Shown here: positions 43,694 to 52,587 of the stretch, piece by piece
Numbering within the stretch: the stretch's first letter is position 1
How the letters are laid out: every line of letters starts with the position of its first letter
Source: Clostridiales bacterium
GTDB lineage: Bacteria > Bacillota > Clostridia > Lachnospirales > Lachnospiraceae
Reading direction: 5' to 3'
DNA length: 64,000 nt
Assembly: GCA_018365455.1 (NCBI GenBank)
Contig: JAGZJZ010000018.1
Coordinates: forward strand, 1-64,000
Notes under the pieces: generated by a model
What the model was told of the DNA's origin: nothing
The model's database searches: none
What the model saw: only the letters and a program-made list of their open reading frames with translations
Translations under genes and position numbers: made by a program

Positions 43694-44563
43694 TTACAGA
43701 CCGTTTGCAATCTCCATGAGATACTGTCCATACTCCGTCTTAAGAAGCGGCTGAGCGAGTTCAATCAACTGCTCTTTGTTTATAAATCCTCTGCGGTAAG
43801 CGATTTCTTCAATACAGGAAATATAAAGTCCCTGACGCTTCTGGAACGCCGCAACAAAGTCTGCTGCATCTAATAAGGAATCATGGTTGCCGGTATCCAG
43901 CCATGCAAAGCCTCTTCCAAGAGTCTCTACATGAAGAGTGCCTCTCCGTAAATATTCATTATTCACACTGGTGATTTCAATTTCCCCTCTGGCAGAAGGC
44001 TTTACATTTTTTGCTATTTCAACCACGTCGTTGTCATAAAAATATAAACCCGGTACCGCATAATTAGACTTTGGATGCTCCGGTTTTTCTTCGATAGACA
44101 ATGCCTTTCCATCTTCATCAAACTCTACCACACCGTATTCTCTTGGGTCTCTTACATAGTATCCAAAAATAGTAGCACCTTTTTCTCTTGCCGCTACATC
44201 TCTTAAAATTTTGGAGAAACTCTGTCCATAAAAGATATTATCTCCCAAAATCAGCGCAACACTATCATTTCCAATAAATTCTTCGCCAACAATAAATGCA
44301 TCCGCCAATCCTCTGGGCTCTGTCTGTACGGCATAAGTCATCTGCAATCCCAGCTGTGAACCATCTCCCAGCAGATCTTCAAAAACCGGTAGATCCCTTG
44401 GTGTGGATATAATTAAAATTTCTTTGATTCCAGCCAGCATCAAGATAGACAATGGATAGTAAATCATCGGTTTATCATAAACCGGCATAATCTGTTTCGA
44501 AATTGCCTTTGTAAGTGGATACAGTCTTGTTCCGGAACCGCCCGCTAATATAATACCCTTCAT
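43694..44563 (-). CDS. rmlA: Glucose-1-phosphate thymidylyltransferase
   Basis: A 289-residue nucleotidyltransferase. It makes dTDP-glucose from dTTP and glucose-1-phosphate. Motifs: KGIILAGGSGTRLYPLT, the KQIMPVYDKPMIYYPLS segment, LILGDNIFYG and EEKPEHPKSNYAVPGLYFYD. Length is standard for RmlA. AGGAGG lies before the ATG. It feeds RmlB, which is 63 bp upstream in the operon. Confidence 0.97.
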   Translation of the reverse strand: MKGIILAGGSGTRLYPLTKAISKQIMPVYDKPMIYYPLSILMLAGIKEILIISTPRDLPVFEDLLGDGSQLGLQMTYAVQTEPRGLADAFIVGEEFIGNDSVALILGDNIFYGQSFSKILRDVAAREKGATIFGYYVRDPREYGVVEFDEDGKALSIEEKPEHPKSNYAVPGLYFYDNDVVEIAKNVKPSARGEIEITSVNNEYLRRGTLHVETLGRGFAWLDTGNHDSLLDAADFVAAFQKRQGLYISCIEEIAYRRGFINKEQLIELAQPLLKTEYGQYLMEIANGL

Positions 44564-44592
44564 TTTATATTCCTCCTATTTAACGCAAACGA

Positions 44593-44615
44593 GCAGTGCC
44601 TTGGTACGGCACTGC
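44593..44615. other. Hairpin between rmlB and rmlA
   Basis: A perfect 8-bp stem GCAGTGCC/GGCACTGC with a 7-base loop lies in the 63-bp gap. It lacks a T run, so it may be an mRNA processing or stability element. Confidence 0.4.
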
Positions 44616-44626
44616 TATATGCTTAC

Positions 44627-45703
44627 TTATTTGTACATTTCCTGGTAATATTTCTGATAATCACCACTGGTCACATTTTTCATCCAATCTTCGTTTTCAA
44701 AAAACCATTTGATTGTCAGCTTAATGCCATCTTCAAATTTCGTTTCCGGATACCAGCCGATTTCAGCCTTAATCTTATCCGGTGCAATTGCATATCGTCT
44801 GTCATGGCCTTTCCGGTCTTCTACATAAGTAATCAGGTTTTCACTGACTAATTCTTTTCTCGGATCACCTTCCGGCAGCATTTCCTGCAGCGTGTTCAGG
44901 ATAATATGAATAATCTCAATATTCTGTTTTTCGTTATGTCCGCCAATATTATAGGTTTCAAAAAGTCTTCCCTGCTCCTGTACCATGTCGATTCCCTTTG
45001 CATGGTCTTCCACATATAACCAGTCTCTTACGTTCTTGCCATCACCATACACAGGAAGTTTCTTGCCCTGCAGTGCATTGTTGATGATCAGTGGGATCAG
45101 CTTTTCCGGGAACTGGTAAGGTCCATAATTATTACTGCAGTTCGTAATATTAGCCGGGAATTTATAAGTATCCATATAGGATTTCACCAGCATATCGGAA
45201 GATGCCTTACTTGCTGAATAGGGGCTGTGTGGATCATAAGGCGTTGTCTCATAGAAGAACTCGTCCTCTTTTTCCAAAGAGCCATACACTTCATCCGTAG
45301 ATACATGCAGGAACTTTTTGCCTTCCTTGAAAGTTCCATCCGGAAGCTCCCATGCTGCCTTCGCCGCATTTAACATAACCAGTGTCCCTAATACATTTGT
45401 CTTAACAAATACTTCCGGGTTCTTAATGCTTCTGTCTACATGGCTCTCAGCCGCAAAATGTACTACACGGTCAATCTCATTTTCTTCAAAAATCTTCGTA
45501 ATAGCGTCGCTGTCACAGATATCTGCTTTTACAAAAGTATAATTATCACGGTTTTCTACACTTCTTAAATTCTCCAGATTTCCTGCATATGTCAGACAGT
45601 CCACATTGATGATTCGAATTTCGCTGTCATATTTTTTAAACATGTAGTGAATATAATTAGAGCCAATAAAGCCTGCTCCTCCTGTTACCAGATATGTTCT
45701 CAC
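44627..45703 (-). CDS. rmlB: dTDP-glucose 4,6-dehydratase
   Basis: A 358-residue extended SDR. NAD motif TGGAGFIGSNY, HFAAESHVDRS, catalytic VSTDEVYG (Thr-Asp-Glu) and YSASKASSDM (Tyr-x-x-x-Lys). It makes dTDP-4-keto-6-deoxyglucose, the branch point for rhamnose (RmlC, then RmlD) and for the amino sugar made by the WecE-like transaminase at 30 kb. It is the first rml gene of the leftward operon. rmlD is not in the window. GGAGG precedes the ATG. Confidence 0.97.
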   Translation of the reverse strand: MRTYLVTGGAGFIGSNYIHYMFKKYDSEIRIINVDCLTYAGNLENLRSVENRDNYTFVKADICDSDAITKIFEENEIDRVVHFAAESHVDRSIKNPEVFVKTNVLGTLVMLNAAKAAWELPDGTFKEGKKFLHVSTDEVYGSLEKEDEFFYETTPYDPHSPYSASKASSDMLVKSYMDTYKFPANITNCSNNYGPYQFPEKLIPLIINNALQGKKLPVYGDGKNVRDWLYVEDHAKGIDMVQEQGRLFETYNIGGHNEKQNIEIIHIILNTLQEMLPEGDPRKELVSENLITYVEDRKGHDRRYAIAPDKIKAEIGWYPETKFEDGIKLTIKWFFENEDWMKNVTSGDYQKYYQEMYK

Positions 45704-45895
45704 TTTTATTTCCTCCAGATTTTGTTTATAAAGCGCAAAAATGCGCCGTTTTTGAATTGCGCTACGGGTATTATATCAAATATTGCAGATTACAGCAAGG
45801 AATATTTGTTTTCGGCAGATTTACACAGTTGAATGCTATTCGCCCCAAGTCTGTTTTCCTTTTTTGATCATCTTTTCGTATTTCTGATAAGATTC

Positions 45896-48622
45896 TCAAA
45901 CACTCTTCTTCTTTTTATTATAAATAATAATCCCCGCAAAAGAAATCACACCTATGAGCGAACACAAAAGTCCTGCCTGAAGTCCCGGTGTAAAATATTT
46001 CAACTCCACTAAGTGATTTCCCTTATCCAGCAAAATACCGCTATACATGGTATTTGTACGTAAAATCTCCGTTTTCTTACCATCCACATAAGCTGTCCAT
46101 CCTTTTGAGTAAGGAATCGTCAGGCAAAGTAGCTTTGAAGAATCCAGATCAATGTTTCCAGTTATTTTATTAGCTGTAAATTCTGTATTTTCCAGATGGT
46201 CTGCTTTTAGAGCTTCTACCTGCGCCGGGTATTGATTCATTGGCTGGCAGATTACTTTCAGATCTTTAAATGAATATTTGCCTCTTCCCGTTAATTTTAT
46301 CTTAATTTTAGTTACAGGTTTATCACTATAACATAAATTAATGGCATAGTCCTTCTTTCCTTCATAAAGATGACTTTCAGGTGTAATCGTTTTAAAATTC
46401 TTTTTTACATTTCCTGAACTCACTTCAATCTGCGCCTTTCTTGCCCGTGGTCCTGAATCTTTTTTTGCCTTATAAGCAAGGTTTTTAAACACAACGTAGG
46501 TTTCTGCATCTTTTTTTCCATCTAACAAAAGTGTGATTGTCCCGCTTCCTTTTTTAACATTAAAAAAACCATTTTTCAATTCTACACCTTTACCATATTT
46601 GATTTTATAAGGTATTTCAACAGACGAAAAAGACGGTTCTGCCTCTGGCAAAATATCAGCCTTTTCATCAATCACTGCTGCCTGCAGCATAGCTTCCTGT
46701 TTTTCAATCGGTGACAGACTCTTATATTTTTCTGATGATAGATAATTAGAATACGTATAACCAAATGGTAAAGCTTGCTCATTTTCATATATCTGGACAG
46801 GAAGATCAACCTTATGATCCAAAGGTTGATACCCATAAAATGGATTCTCTTGCATGCTTTGTGGTGTTACCTGATATTTCACATTGGCAAGTGTACTTAA
46901 CCCTATTCGGTTATCAAGACCTTTGTAACAAAAACTTAGGTAGATTCTATTCGCAGTCTCATCAAAAAACTTTGTAATATAATTATTGGATAAACTAAAA
47001 TAAAAACTTAATCCATTCACATTATTTAAAACCGATGAATTATGAGGCATAGTATATTGTGCTTTTCCATAAGTTTCAAATCTTACAAACTCCTGATCTT
47101 CCAACCTGCTGACAGCGGTAGCTGATGTACTCATCATCTTTTTATATGCGGTTCCTTTGTCGATAAAATCATATATATATCCAGCTGATTTTCCATATCT
47201 ACTATTTGCCTGAAAAAAAATACCTGCTGCCATAACCCCAAAAATAACAGTATAGTTGATCCTCTTTTTTAATAAATCACTTATGTGTAAATATTTTTTA
47301 ATAAACGCACACGCTCCAAAGACTAACACTGCTGCTAATAAAATATACCAGGCTGATAAAAACCTTCCATCCGGATTCTTTTTAAAAATATAATATGAAA
47401 CCAAATAGACAAACGTTAATGACACTATGATAGCCAACTGTTTTTTTGTTATTCTCATTAGCTCAGGCAACATAGTCACTAAAATAAAAGACAATAAAAA
47501 TGTATATCCCCATTCCCAACGATTACTTGAATAAGAAAAGCCATTCATCACATGACCTGCAAAAGGGAATAGAAGCATAAGCGTTAATATCACAAAACTA
47601 ATTTTTAATTCTTTATACTGTTTTTTCTTCATAAACAATAAAACTATTGCAGGTAATACAATAGCCGAACACCCAACAATTGTCCAACTGCCTACCAAAT
47701 CCCCAGTTATCAGACTTGTAGACAATTTTTGATAATAAAAACCTTTATAAAATAAATCTATACTATTCTTTATACTAATGCGATCTCCTGATACTAATGC
47801 AAGAGCACTTGGAATAAACAATACACCAGCCAGAAGAACCCCAACCAAATAGTAACCACAAAAATTTCTCAAACACAAGAAAAATTTCTGTATTCTGTCC
47901 TTTTGATACACAGAAAAAAATCTGATCATAGCATATAGAAAGCACAAAATTGACATCATATAGAAAAAATAAAAATTACTTATCGCAGAAACAAATATAG
48001 TACCAATAAATAAATAAGGCTTTTTTCCGTGAAAAATTTTCTCTACTCCTATCAATAACAGAGGAAAATAAATCATTGGATTTATAAAAAAAGGATGCCT
48101 TGCAGATGCAAATAATGCATACGCACAAAATACATACGTTAACGTTCCACATAGTGTTGCAAAACTACCCTTTTTGGTGTATCTGCAATACATAGAAAAA
48201 CTAATCCCTGCTAAGTAGAGGCGTAATAAAACTAAAAAGCTGTATAAGTATTCAGTCTTTGATGCAGGAACTAAAATAGATAATAGATTGAGTGGATCTC
48301 CAATTACATAATAATTAAAAGTTGTTAATATATCACCGCCATATCCAATGCTAAAATCCCATAAGGGAAGTGTGAAATTACCATTGGAAAATAATTCACC
48401 AACAATACCACGTAGGTACTTACCATAATATGTCAGCGCAATATAATGCTGACCTAAGCCATCGCCATTCCAAATCATAGCTTTATTTAATGAAAAAAAT
48501 GGCCAGTAACAAATTATAGCAAAAACAATAAAAGCTACAGTATAAGTTCCATAATATTGACCCCTGTTTTGATACCTAATACCTAACATTAAATTTTTTT
48601 CTTTAGTAAATATTTCTTTCAT
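45896..48622 (-). CDS. YfhO family membrane protein, copy 2
   Basis: A 908-residue polytopic protein. Helix 1 is near residues 28-48, followed by WNGDGLGQHYIALTYYGKYL (acidic loop of GT-C-like enzymes) and WDFSIGYGGDILTTFNYY. About a dozen TM helices, an extracellular beta-rich part (about 530-870) and a final TM with a KKKK end follow. It differs strongly from copy 1 and is encoded in the A+T-rich block. With the CsbB/GtrB-like GT2 at 57.0 kb it could form a polymer glycosylation pair. AAAGGAAG precedes ATG 48622; the frame to 48679 has no such site. It probably has its own promoter at 48681-48709. Confidence 0.85.
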   Translation of the reverse strand: MKEIFTKEKNLMLGIRYQNRGQYYGTYTVAFIVFAIICYWPFFSLNKAMIWNGDGLGQHYIALTYYGKYLRGIVGELFSNGNFTLPLWDFSIGYGGDILTTFNYYVIGDPLNLLSILVPASKTEYLYSFLVLLRLYLAGISFSMYCRYTKKGSFATLCGTLTYVFCAYALFASARHPFFINPMIYFPLLLIGVEKIFHGKKPYLFIGTIFVSAISNFYFFYMMSILCFLYAMIRFFSVYQKDRIQKFFLCLRNFCGYYLVGVLLAGVLFIPSALALVSGDRISIKNSIDLFYKGFYYQKLSTSLITGDLVGSWTIVGCSAIVLPAIVLLFMKKKQYKELKISFVILTLMLLFPFAGHVMNGFSYSSNRWEWGYTFLLSFILVTMLPELMRITKKQLAIIVSLTFVYLVSYYIFKKNPDGRFLSAWYILLAAVLVFGACAFIKKYLHISDLLKKRINYTVIFGVMAAGIFFQANSRYGKSAGYIYDFIDKGTAYKKMMSTSATAVSRLEDQEFVRFETYGKAQYTMPHNSSVLNNVNGLSFYFSLSNNYITKFFDETANRIYLSFCYKGLDNRIGLSTLANVKYQVTPQSMQENPFYGYQPLDHKVDLPVQIYENEQALPFGYTYSNYLSSEKYKSLSPIEKQEAMLQAAVIDEKADILPEAEPSFSSVEIPYKIKYGKGVELKNGFFNVKKGSGTITLLLDGKKDAETYVVFKNLAYKAKKDSGPRARKAQIEVSSGNVKKNFKTITPESHLYEGKKDYAINLCYSDKPVTKIKIKLTGRGKYSFKDLKVICQPMNQYPAQVEALKADHLENTEFTANKITGNIDLDSSKLLCLTIPYSKGWTAYVDGKKTEILRTNTMYSGILLDKGNHLVELKYFTPGLQAGLLCSLIGVISFAGIIIYNKKKKSV

Positions 48623-48680
48623 AAGCTTCCTTTCCCACACAAGGTAATTCCTACATCTGATATAAACTATAGCAAACATT

Positions 48681-48709
48681 TTAATATACTCATTAACGGT
48701 CTTTCACAA
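48681..48709 (-). promoter_or_regulatory. Candidate promoter of YfhO copy 2
   Basis: Minus strand TTGTGA (48704-48709), 17-bp spacer, TATTAA (48681-48686). It lies between the dlt-like operon terminator and the yfhO start. Confidence 0.4.
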
Positions 48710-48762
48710 TTCTATCAAATTTCCTTCCTACATGCAATTTAAAATTTCTTAAAATTGCTTAA

Positions 48763-48811
48763 AACGCTATGACAATTTTCCTTTTATCCTCGGAATACTT
48801 GCCATAGCGTT
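48763..48811 (-). terminator. Terminator of the dlt-like operon
   Basis: AACGCTATGGCAA pairs with TTGTCATAGCGTT (minus strand, one mismatch/wobble), followed by TTTTAA. The hairpin starts 3 bp past the stop of the last gene. Confidence 0.7.
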
Positions 48812-48813
48812 AT

Positions 48814-49881
48814 TTACTGTTTACCGTCAGTCTTTACATTTGCCCAACCTGTTTCGTAATATTGCTCATACAATTCATAAGCCTCATCCCAGCTCTTATA
48901 TTCCTCTTGCCCCCGTTTGTCTTTAAAATCATAATTCTCAGCGATATAATTACCTAAATATTCCGTTACTTTTCGTGCTCCTTTAGAATTTAAATGCATA
49001 GAATTATAATAATCGGAATCAAACTCCATTCCTAATTCATTATACAATCTTTCATCATTAAAATTCAAAACATCCTGCCCATATTCACGCGCCATTTCAA
49101 AAGCTGCATTTATTTCTCCCTGTGCATTCACACTCATAGGTGCAGGCATTAGCATAAATAAATAATGAAGATCGTTTTTTTTGCCATATTCTAAAATTTC
49201 TGTCATAATATCTTTTTGCAATTGATTCAACTCACCAATTTTATTTGATACAACAGGTCTTTTTATTTTACGTATTCCAAATGCAGCTTGTTCATAAACT
49301 CCCTTCATTTTAGTTTCAGGAACCATAAAATCTTGTTGTTCCAGCTGATTCCATCTAGAATGATATTTTATAAAAGGGATATAAAATGATAATTTATCAT
49401 CTAAAAATGACTTATCTTTATTATATTTTTCAACGTAATCAAACGACTTATTTAAAACATCGATTTTATTTTTAGAAAATTTCATATTATCTGTTAATCG
49501 CCTGATTTTAAATTCCTGCAGTTCCAACTTTGATGTTCGCAATCCTCTGAGATCTATAATAAAAAATTTCACATCCTGCTTTTTACGAATCTCTTCTATT
49601 ATGTTTGTAACAAACGGTAATGGAAGACTATCCGATGACATTGCATACAAGGCTATGCCATGTTCATGCCATGCTAAAGGCGCCGCCCATCCCCGGTCAA
49701 CAACACTGCTGCCCAGCAAAACACCATCCCATGTATTCTCAGGTTCTTCTTTATAAAAAGCTCTATATCTGGAATTTGTGCCAACAGTAGCCGGCTGAAC
49801 AACAACACTGTTGATTTTCCAAAGTACGAAACCTAGTATAATAAGAAATCCTGCCACTTTAATAATATTCTTTTTTCTCAT
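48814..49881 (-). CDS. DltD-like SGNH-family membrane protein, copy A
   Basis: A 355-residue protein with one N-terminal TM helix (about 8-26) and an extracellular SGNH/DltD-like domain. The nucleophile block is GVLLGSSVVDRGWA, followed by FFIIDLRGLRTSK, a central helical region, and the C-terminal SDYYNSMHLNSKGARK with the catalytic His (DxxH-type). Such proteins handle the last step of acyl or aminoacyl transfer to surface polymers. It is the last gene of the dlt-like operon, 18 bp after the MBOAT gene, and a clear paralogue of 54151-55209. Confidence 0.82.
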   Translation of the reverse strand: MRKKNIIKVAGFLIILGFVLWKINSVVVQPATVGTNSRYRAFYKEEPENTWDGVLLGSSVVDRGWAAPLAWHEHGIALYAMSSDSLPLPFVTNIIEEIRKKQDVKFFIIDLRGLRTSKLELQEFKIRRLTDNMKFSKNKIDVLNKSFDYVEKYNKDKSFLDDKLSFYIPFIKYHSRWNQLEQQDFMVPETKMKGVYEQAAFGIRKIKRPVVSNKIGELNQLQKDIMTEILEYGKKNDLHYLFMLMPAPMSVNAQGEINAAFEMAREYGQDVLNFNDERLYNELGMEFDSDYYNSMHLNSKGARKVTEYLGNYIAENYDFKDKRGQEEYKSWDEAYELYEQYYETGWANVKTDGKQ

Positions 49882-49899
49882 AGCTCAAGTTTACTCCTT

Positions 49900-51498
49900 T
49901 TAGAACTGTTGGTAAATAAATTCTGTAGCTGAATATCCGGGTCCATAAATTCCCACAACTAATAATAACACAATCGCACCAAGATAGACCAACCATCTAA
50001 AATATAGATTCTGTTTTGCTAAAGTTTCTCTGATACGTATACCCCGTTCTTGCAAAATTCCAACTACCAACATGACAATAACCATGAAAATGATTACCAG
50101 TATATTATAGATATCCAATCCTAAATTCAAAAGTGAACCGTCAAACAGCACCCATGGATTAAATTTTGTAAATGTTCTCTTCATCATATCGATTGCCACT
50201 AAAAACGAAAGTCCTCTGGAAAAAAAGCGCCCTAAACTACATAAAATAAAAGTTCTGACCATTTGAAAAAACATCCAGCTAAACGATTCCGTATTTACCT
50301 TAAATTTTTGAGCGACTTTAATATATACCGGTTCCAGTAGTATACTGGATACAATAATTATACCATTCCATAAGCCATAACCAATATATTTCCAGCTTGA
50401 ACCATGCCAGACACCGACCAATAAAAATACAATAAACATTGACAAAAATGTTGGAAGTTTCTTACCGATATAATTTCCCAGTAATTTTCTTGTCTTCTTG
50501 CCAAGTTTTGAAAATTGTTTTGACAAAGACAATGGATAAAATATGTAATCTTTCATCCAAGACCCTAGAGTGATATGCCACCTACGCCAGAATTCAGATA
50601 TAGAACGCGCAAAATATGGGCGTTCAAAGTTAAGTACCAGATCAATTCCTAATATCTGTGACACACCTCTTGCAATATCCATTCCGCCAGAAAAATCTGC
50701 ATATACTTGAAAACCATATCCCGCTCCTGCTATAAAGAGCATAATTCCCTCATACGACTGATAATTATTAAATATCTGATCTACAATAATCGCAAGTCTG
50801 TCAGCAATCACCAATTTTTTTATAAATCCCCACAAAATTAACTGTATGCCCTGTGTAACCCGGTTATACTCAAAATGATGCTGCTCATATAACTGATGAG
50901 CTAACTGATCATATCTGGCAATTGGGCCTTGCACAATCTGAGGAAAAAAAGACATAAATAAAGCAAATTTAGGGAGATTAGGATCCGGTTCGTATTTACC
51001 ACGATAAACGTCAACTACATACCCCACAGACTGCAAGGTATAAAATGATATTCCTAAAGGCAGTAATAAGTTAAGAACCGGTATTTGTGCATTCGTTGTA
51101 AATAATCCTATTACAGCGTTAATATTATCCGCCATGAAATTAAAGTACTTTAAGAAAATTAATACGCCAAAATTAATTAATATAGCACATAGCAATATTT
51201 TTCTTTTTCTGGATACCTGCTTATTTTTATAGACTTTTTTCTCTTCTCTGGTAAGATTTTTCTTTTCCGCATCTAAATAAGCTGACGTCTGTTCATTCAC
51301 TTTTCCAAGCCAACGTCCCGTATAAAAAGTAACCACTGTTGTTAAAAGCAAAAATATTAACAGTTTGATTCCTGAAAAAGCATAAAAAATGTAGCTTGCC
51401 ACTAAAAGGACAAGCCATTGCATTTTTTTAGGAACCAGGAAGTATACTATGCACACTAATAAAATAAAAATTAAAAATGAGCCAGATACAAAAGCCAT
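49900..51498 (-). CDS. MBOAT acyltransferase (DltB/AlgI-like)
   Basis: A 532-residue membrane-bound O-acyltransferase with about 11-13 TM segments. Typical blocks are FLVPKKMQWLVLLVASYIFY, LPLGISFYTLQSVGYVVDVYRG, FFPQIVQGPIARYDQ and ISEFWRRWHITLGSWMKDYIFYPL. The catalytic His365 is in VGVWHGSSW. MBOATs of this branch move an acyl or aminoacyl group from a carrier across the membrane to a polymer hydroxyl. The adjacent carrier protein, adenylating enzyme and SGNH partner match a dlt-like machine. At 532 residues it is longer than classical DltB (about 400) and closer to AlgI/PatA-type lengths. Confidence 0.92.
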   Translation of the reverse strand: MAFVSGSFLIFILLVCIVYFLVPKKMQWLVLLVASYIFYAFSGIKLLIFLLLTTVVTFYTGRWLGKVNEQTSAYLDAEKKNLTREEKKVYKNKQVSRKRKILLCAILINFGVLIFLKYFNFMADNINAVIGLFTTNAQIPVLNLLLPLGISFYTLQSVGYVVDVYRGKYEPDPNLPKFALFMSFFPQIVQGPIARYDQLAHQLYEQHHFEYNRVTQGIQLILWGFIKKLVIADRLAIIVDQIFNNYQSYEGIMLFIAGAGYGFQVYADFSGGMDIARGVSQILGIDLVLNFERPYFARSISEFWRRWHITLGSWMKDYIFYPLSLSKQFSKLGKKTRKLLGNYIGKKLPTFLSMFIVFLLVGVWHGSSWKYIGYGLWNGIIIVSSILLEPVYIKVAQKFKVNTESFSWMFFQMVRTFILCSLGRFFSRGLSFLVAIDMMKRTFTKFNPWVLFDGSLLNLGLDIYNILVIIFMVIVMLVVGILQERGIRIRETLAKQNLYFRWLVYLGAIVLLLVVGIYGPGYSATEFIYQQF

Positions 51499-51501
51499 GA
51501 T

Positions 51502-51735
51502 TTATTCCTCTTCCTGTAATTTTTTAACTAAATCAAGCATCGCTTCCACTGAATTAAAGTTTTCAGGCTGTAAATGCTCAACGTTAATTTCTATATCAAA
51601 TGCATCATTTAACTCACCAACTAAAGAAACAATATCAAAAGAATCTAATACCCCATCATCAATTAACTTAACTTCCGATTCAAATTCCACATCTGGTCTT
51701 AATTCACTTAAGATCTCCATTAATTCATCTTTCAT
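51502..51735 (-). CDS. Acyl/aminoacyl carrier protein (DltC-like)
   Basis: A 77-residue four-helix carrier. The phosphopantetheine Ser32 lies in DGVLDSFDIVSL, the form seen in DltC. It would be loaded by the upstream adenylating enzyme and docks with the MBOAT protein, whose gene begins 3 bp later. The start at 51735 is set by GGAG upstream. Confidence 0.92.
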   Translation of the reverse strand: MKDELMEILSELRPDVEFESEVKLIDDGVLDSFDIVSLVGELNDAFDIEINVEHLQPENFNSVEAMLDLVKKLQEEE

Positions 51736-51756
51736 TATAAATCTCCTTTTCTCCAT

Positions 51757-52587
51757 TCATCTTTTATAAATAAATTGTTTTGATACCATGCCATCTTCTT
51801 TATAGCCACATTTTCTATAAAGATTAATTGCTGGAGTATTCTCAACATCCACCCAAAGATTACATACTTTTGCACCTTTTTCAAATACAGTGTCAATGGC
51901 ATACATAAATAACGATTTTCCTAAACCTTTTCTTTTAAAGGTCTCAGATACCGCTAAATGTTGTAACAGGCATGTCGCCCCATTCAACAAAAACTGAATG
52001 GCTGCACACAATTCACCTGTATCTGATGTAATACAAAAAACTTCACCATGCTTTATCTTAGCAATTAGTTCCATCTTATCCGGTAACGGTGTACTCCGTT
52101 CATCTAATCCCGTTTTCCAAAGTTCCAATATATTGTCGGCCAGGTTTAAATCTCCAACTTGATATGAAATCTTCTCAGATGAATCTCTTTGCTTATAATT
52201 TTCATTCAAATCTGACTTTCGTAAGGCCATTCTCTGATACAAATGATAATCCTTGTATCCTATGGATCTCCATTTATCTAGTAATTCATCCAAATTAGCT
52301 GGTTTTCTCTGATTTCTATATACAAAATCCAAGATACATATCTTTTCCTGAAAAGTTTTTGCAGGGAGAGCATTTTTTTCTAAAAAAAAGTATAATCTGG
52401 TATATTCCTCTTCTTCCACAAAAAAATATAATCCGCCATCACTTTCAGCATAGCTTAATTTTTCTTTTCCAATATACTCATCAATTTCTTTAGCCATAAA
52501 AAAACAATTCGTATATGATTTTCCATACTGCCTTTGGAATTCTTTTATCAAATGACTATATTGACAAAAACTCTCAACTTTCATCAT
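51757..52587 (-). CDS. GNAT N-acetyltransferase-like protein within the dlt-like operon
   Basis: A 276-residue protein. The N-terminal ~145 residues have no family that I recognise. The C-terminal ~130 form a GNAT fold with the acetyl-CoA motif (LAVSETFKRKGLGKSLFMYA) and the ending NLWVDVENTPAINLYRKCGYK. GNAT enzymes transfer an acyl group from CoA or a carrier to an amine. Standard dlt operons have no such gene. It overlaps the adenylating-enzyme gene by 14 bp and precedes the carrier gene, so it may N-acylate the carrier-bound amino acid. This is inferred from context. Confidence 0.8.
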   Translation of the reverse strand: MMKVESFCQYSHLIKEFQRQYGKSYTNCFFMAKEIDEYIGKEKLSYAESDGGLYFFVEEEEYTRLYFFLEKNALPAKTFQEKICILDFVYRNQRKPANLDELLDKWRSIGYKDYHLYQRMALRKSDLNENYKQRDSSEKISYQVGDLNLADNILELWKTGLDERSTPLPDKMELIAKIKHGEVFCITSDTGELCAAIQFLLNGATCLLQHLAVSETFKRKGLGKSLFMYAIDTVFEKGAKVCNLWVDVENTPAINLYRKCGYKEDGMVSKQFIYKR

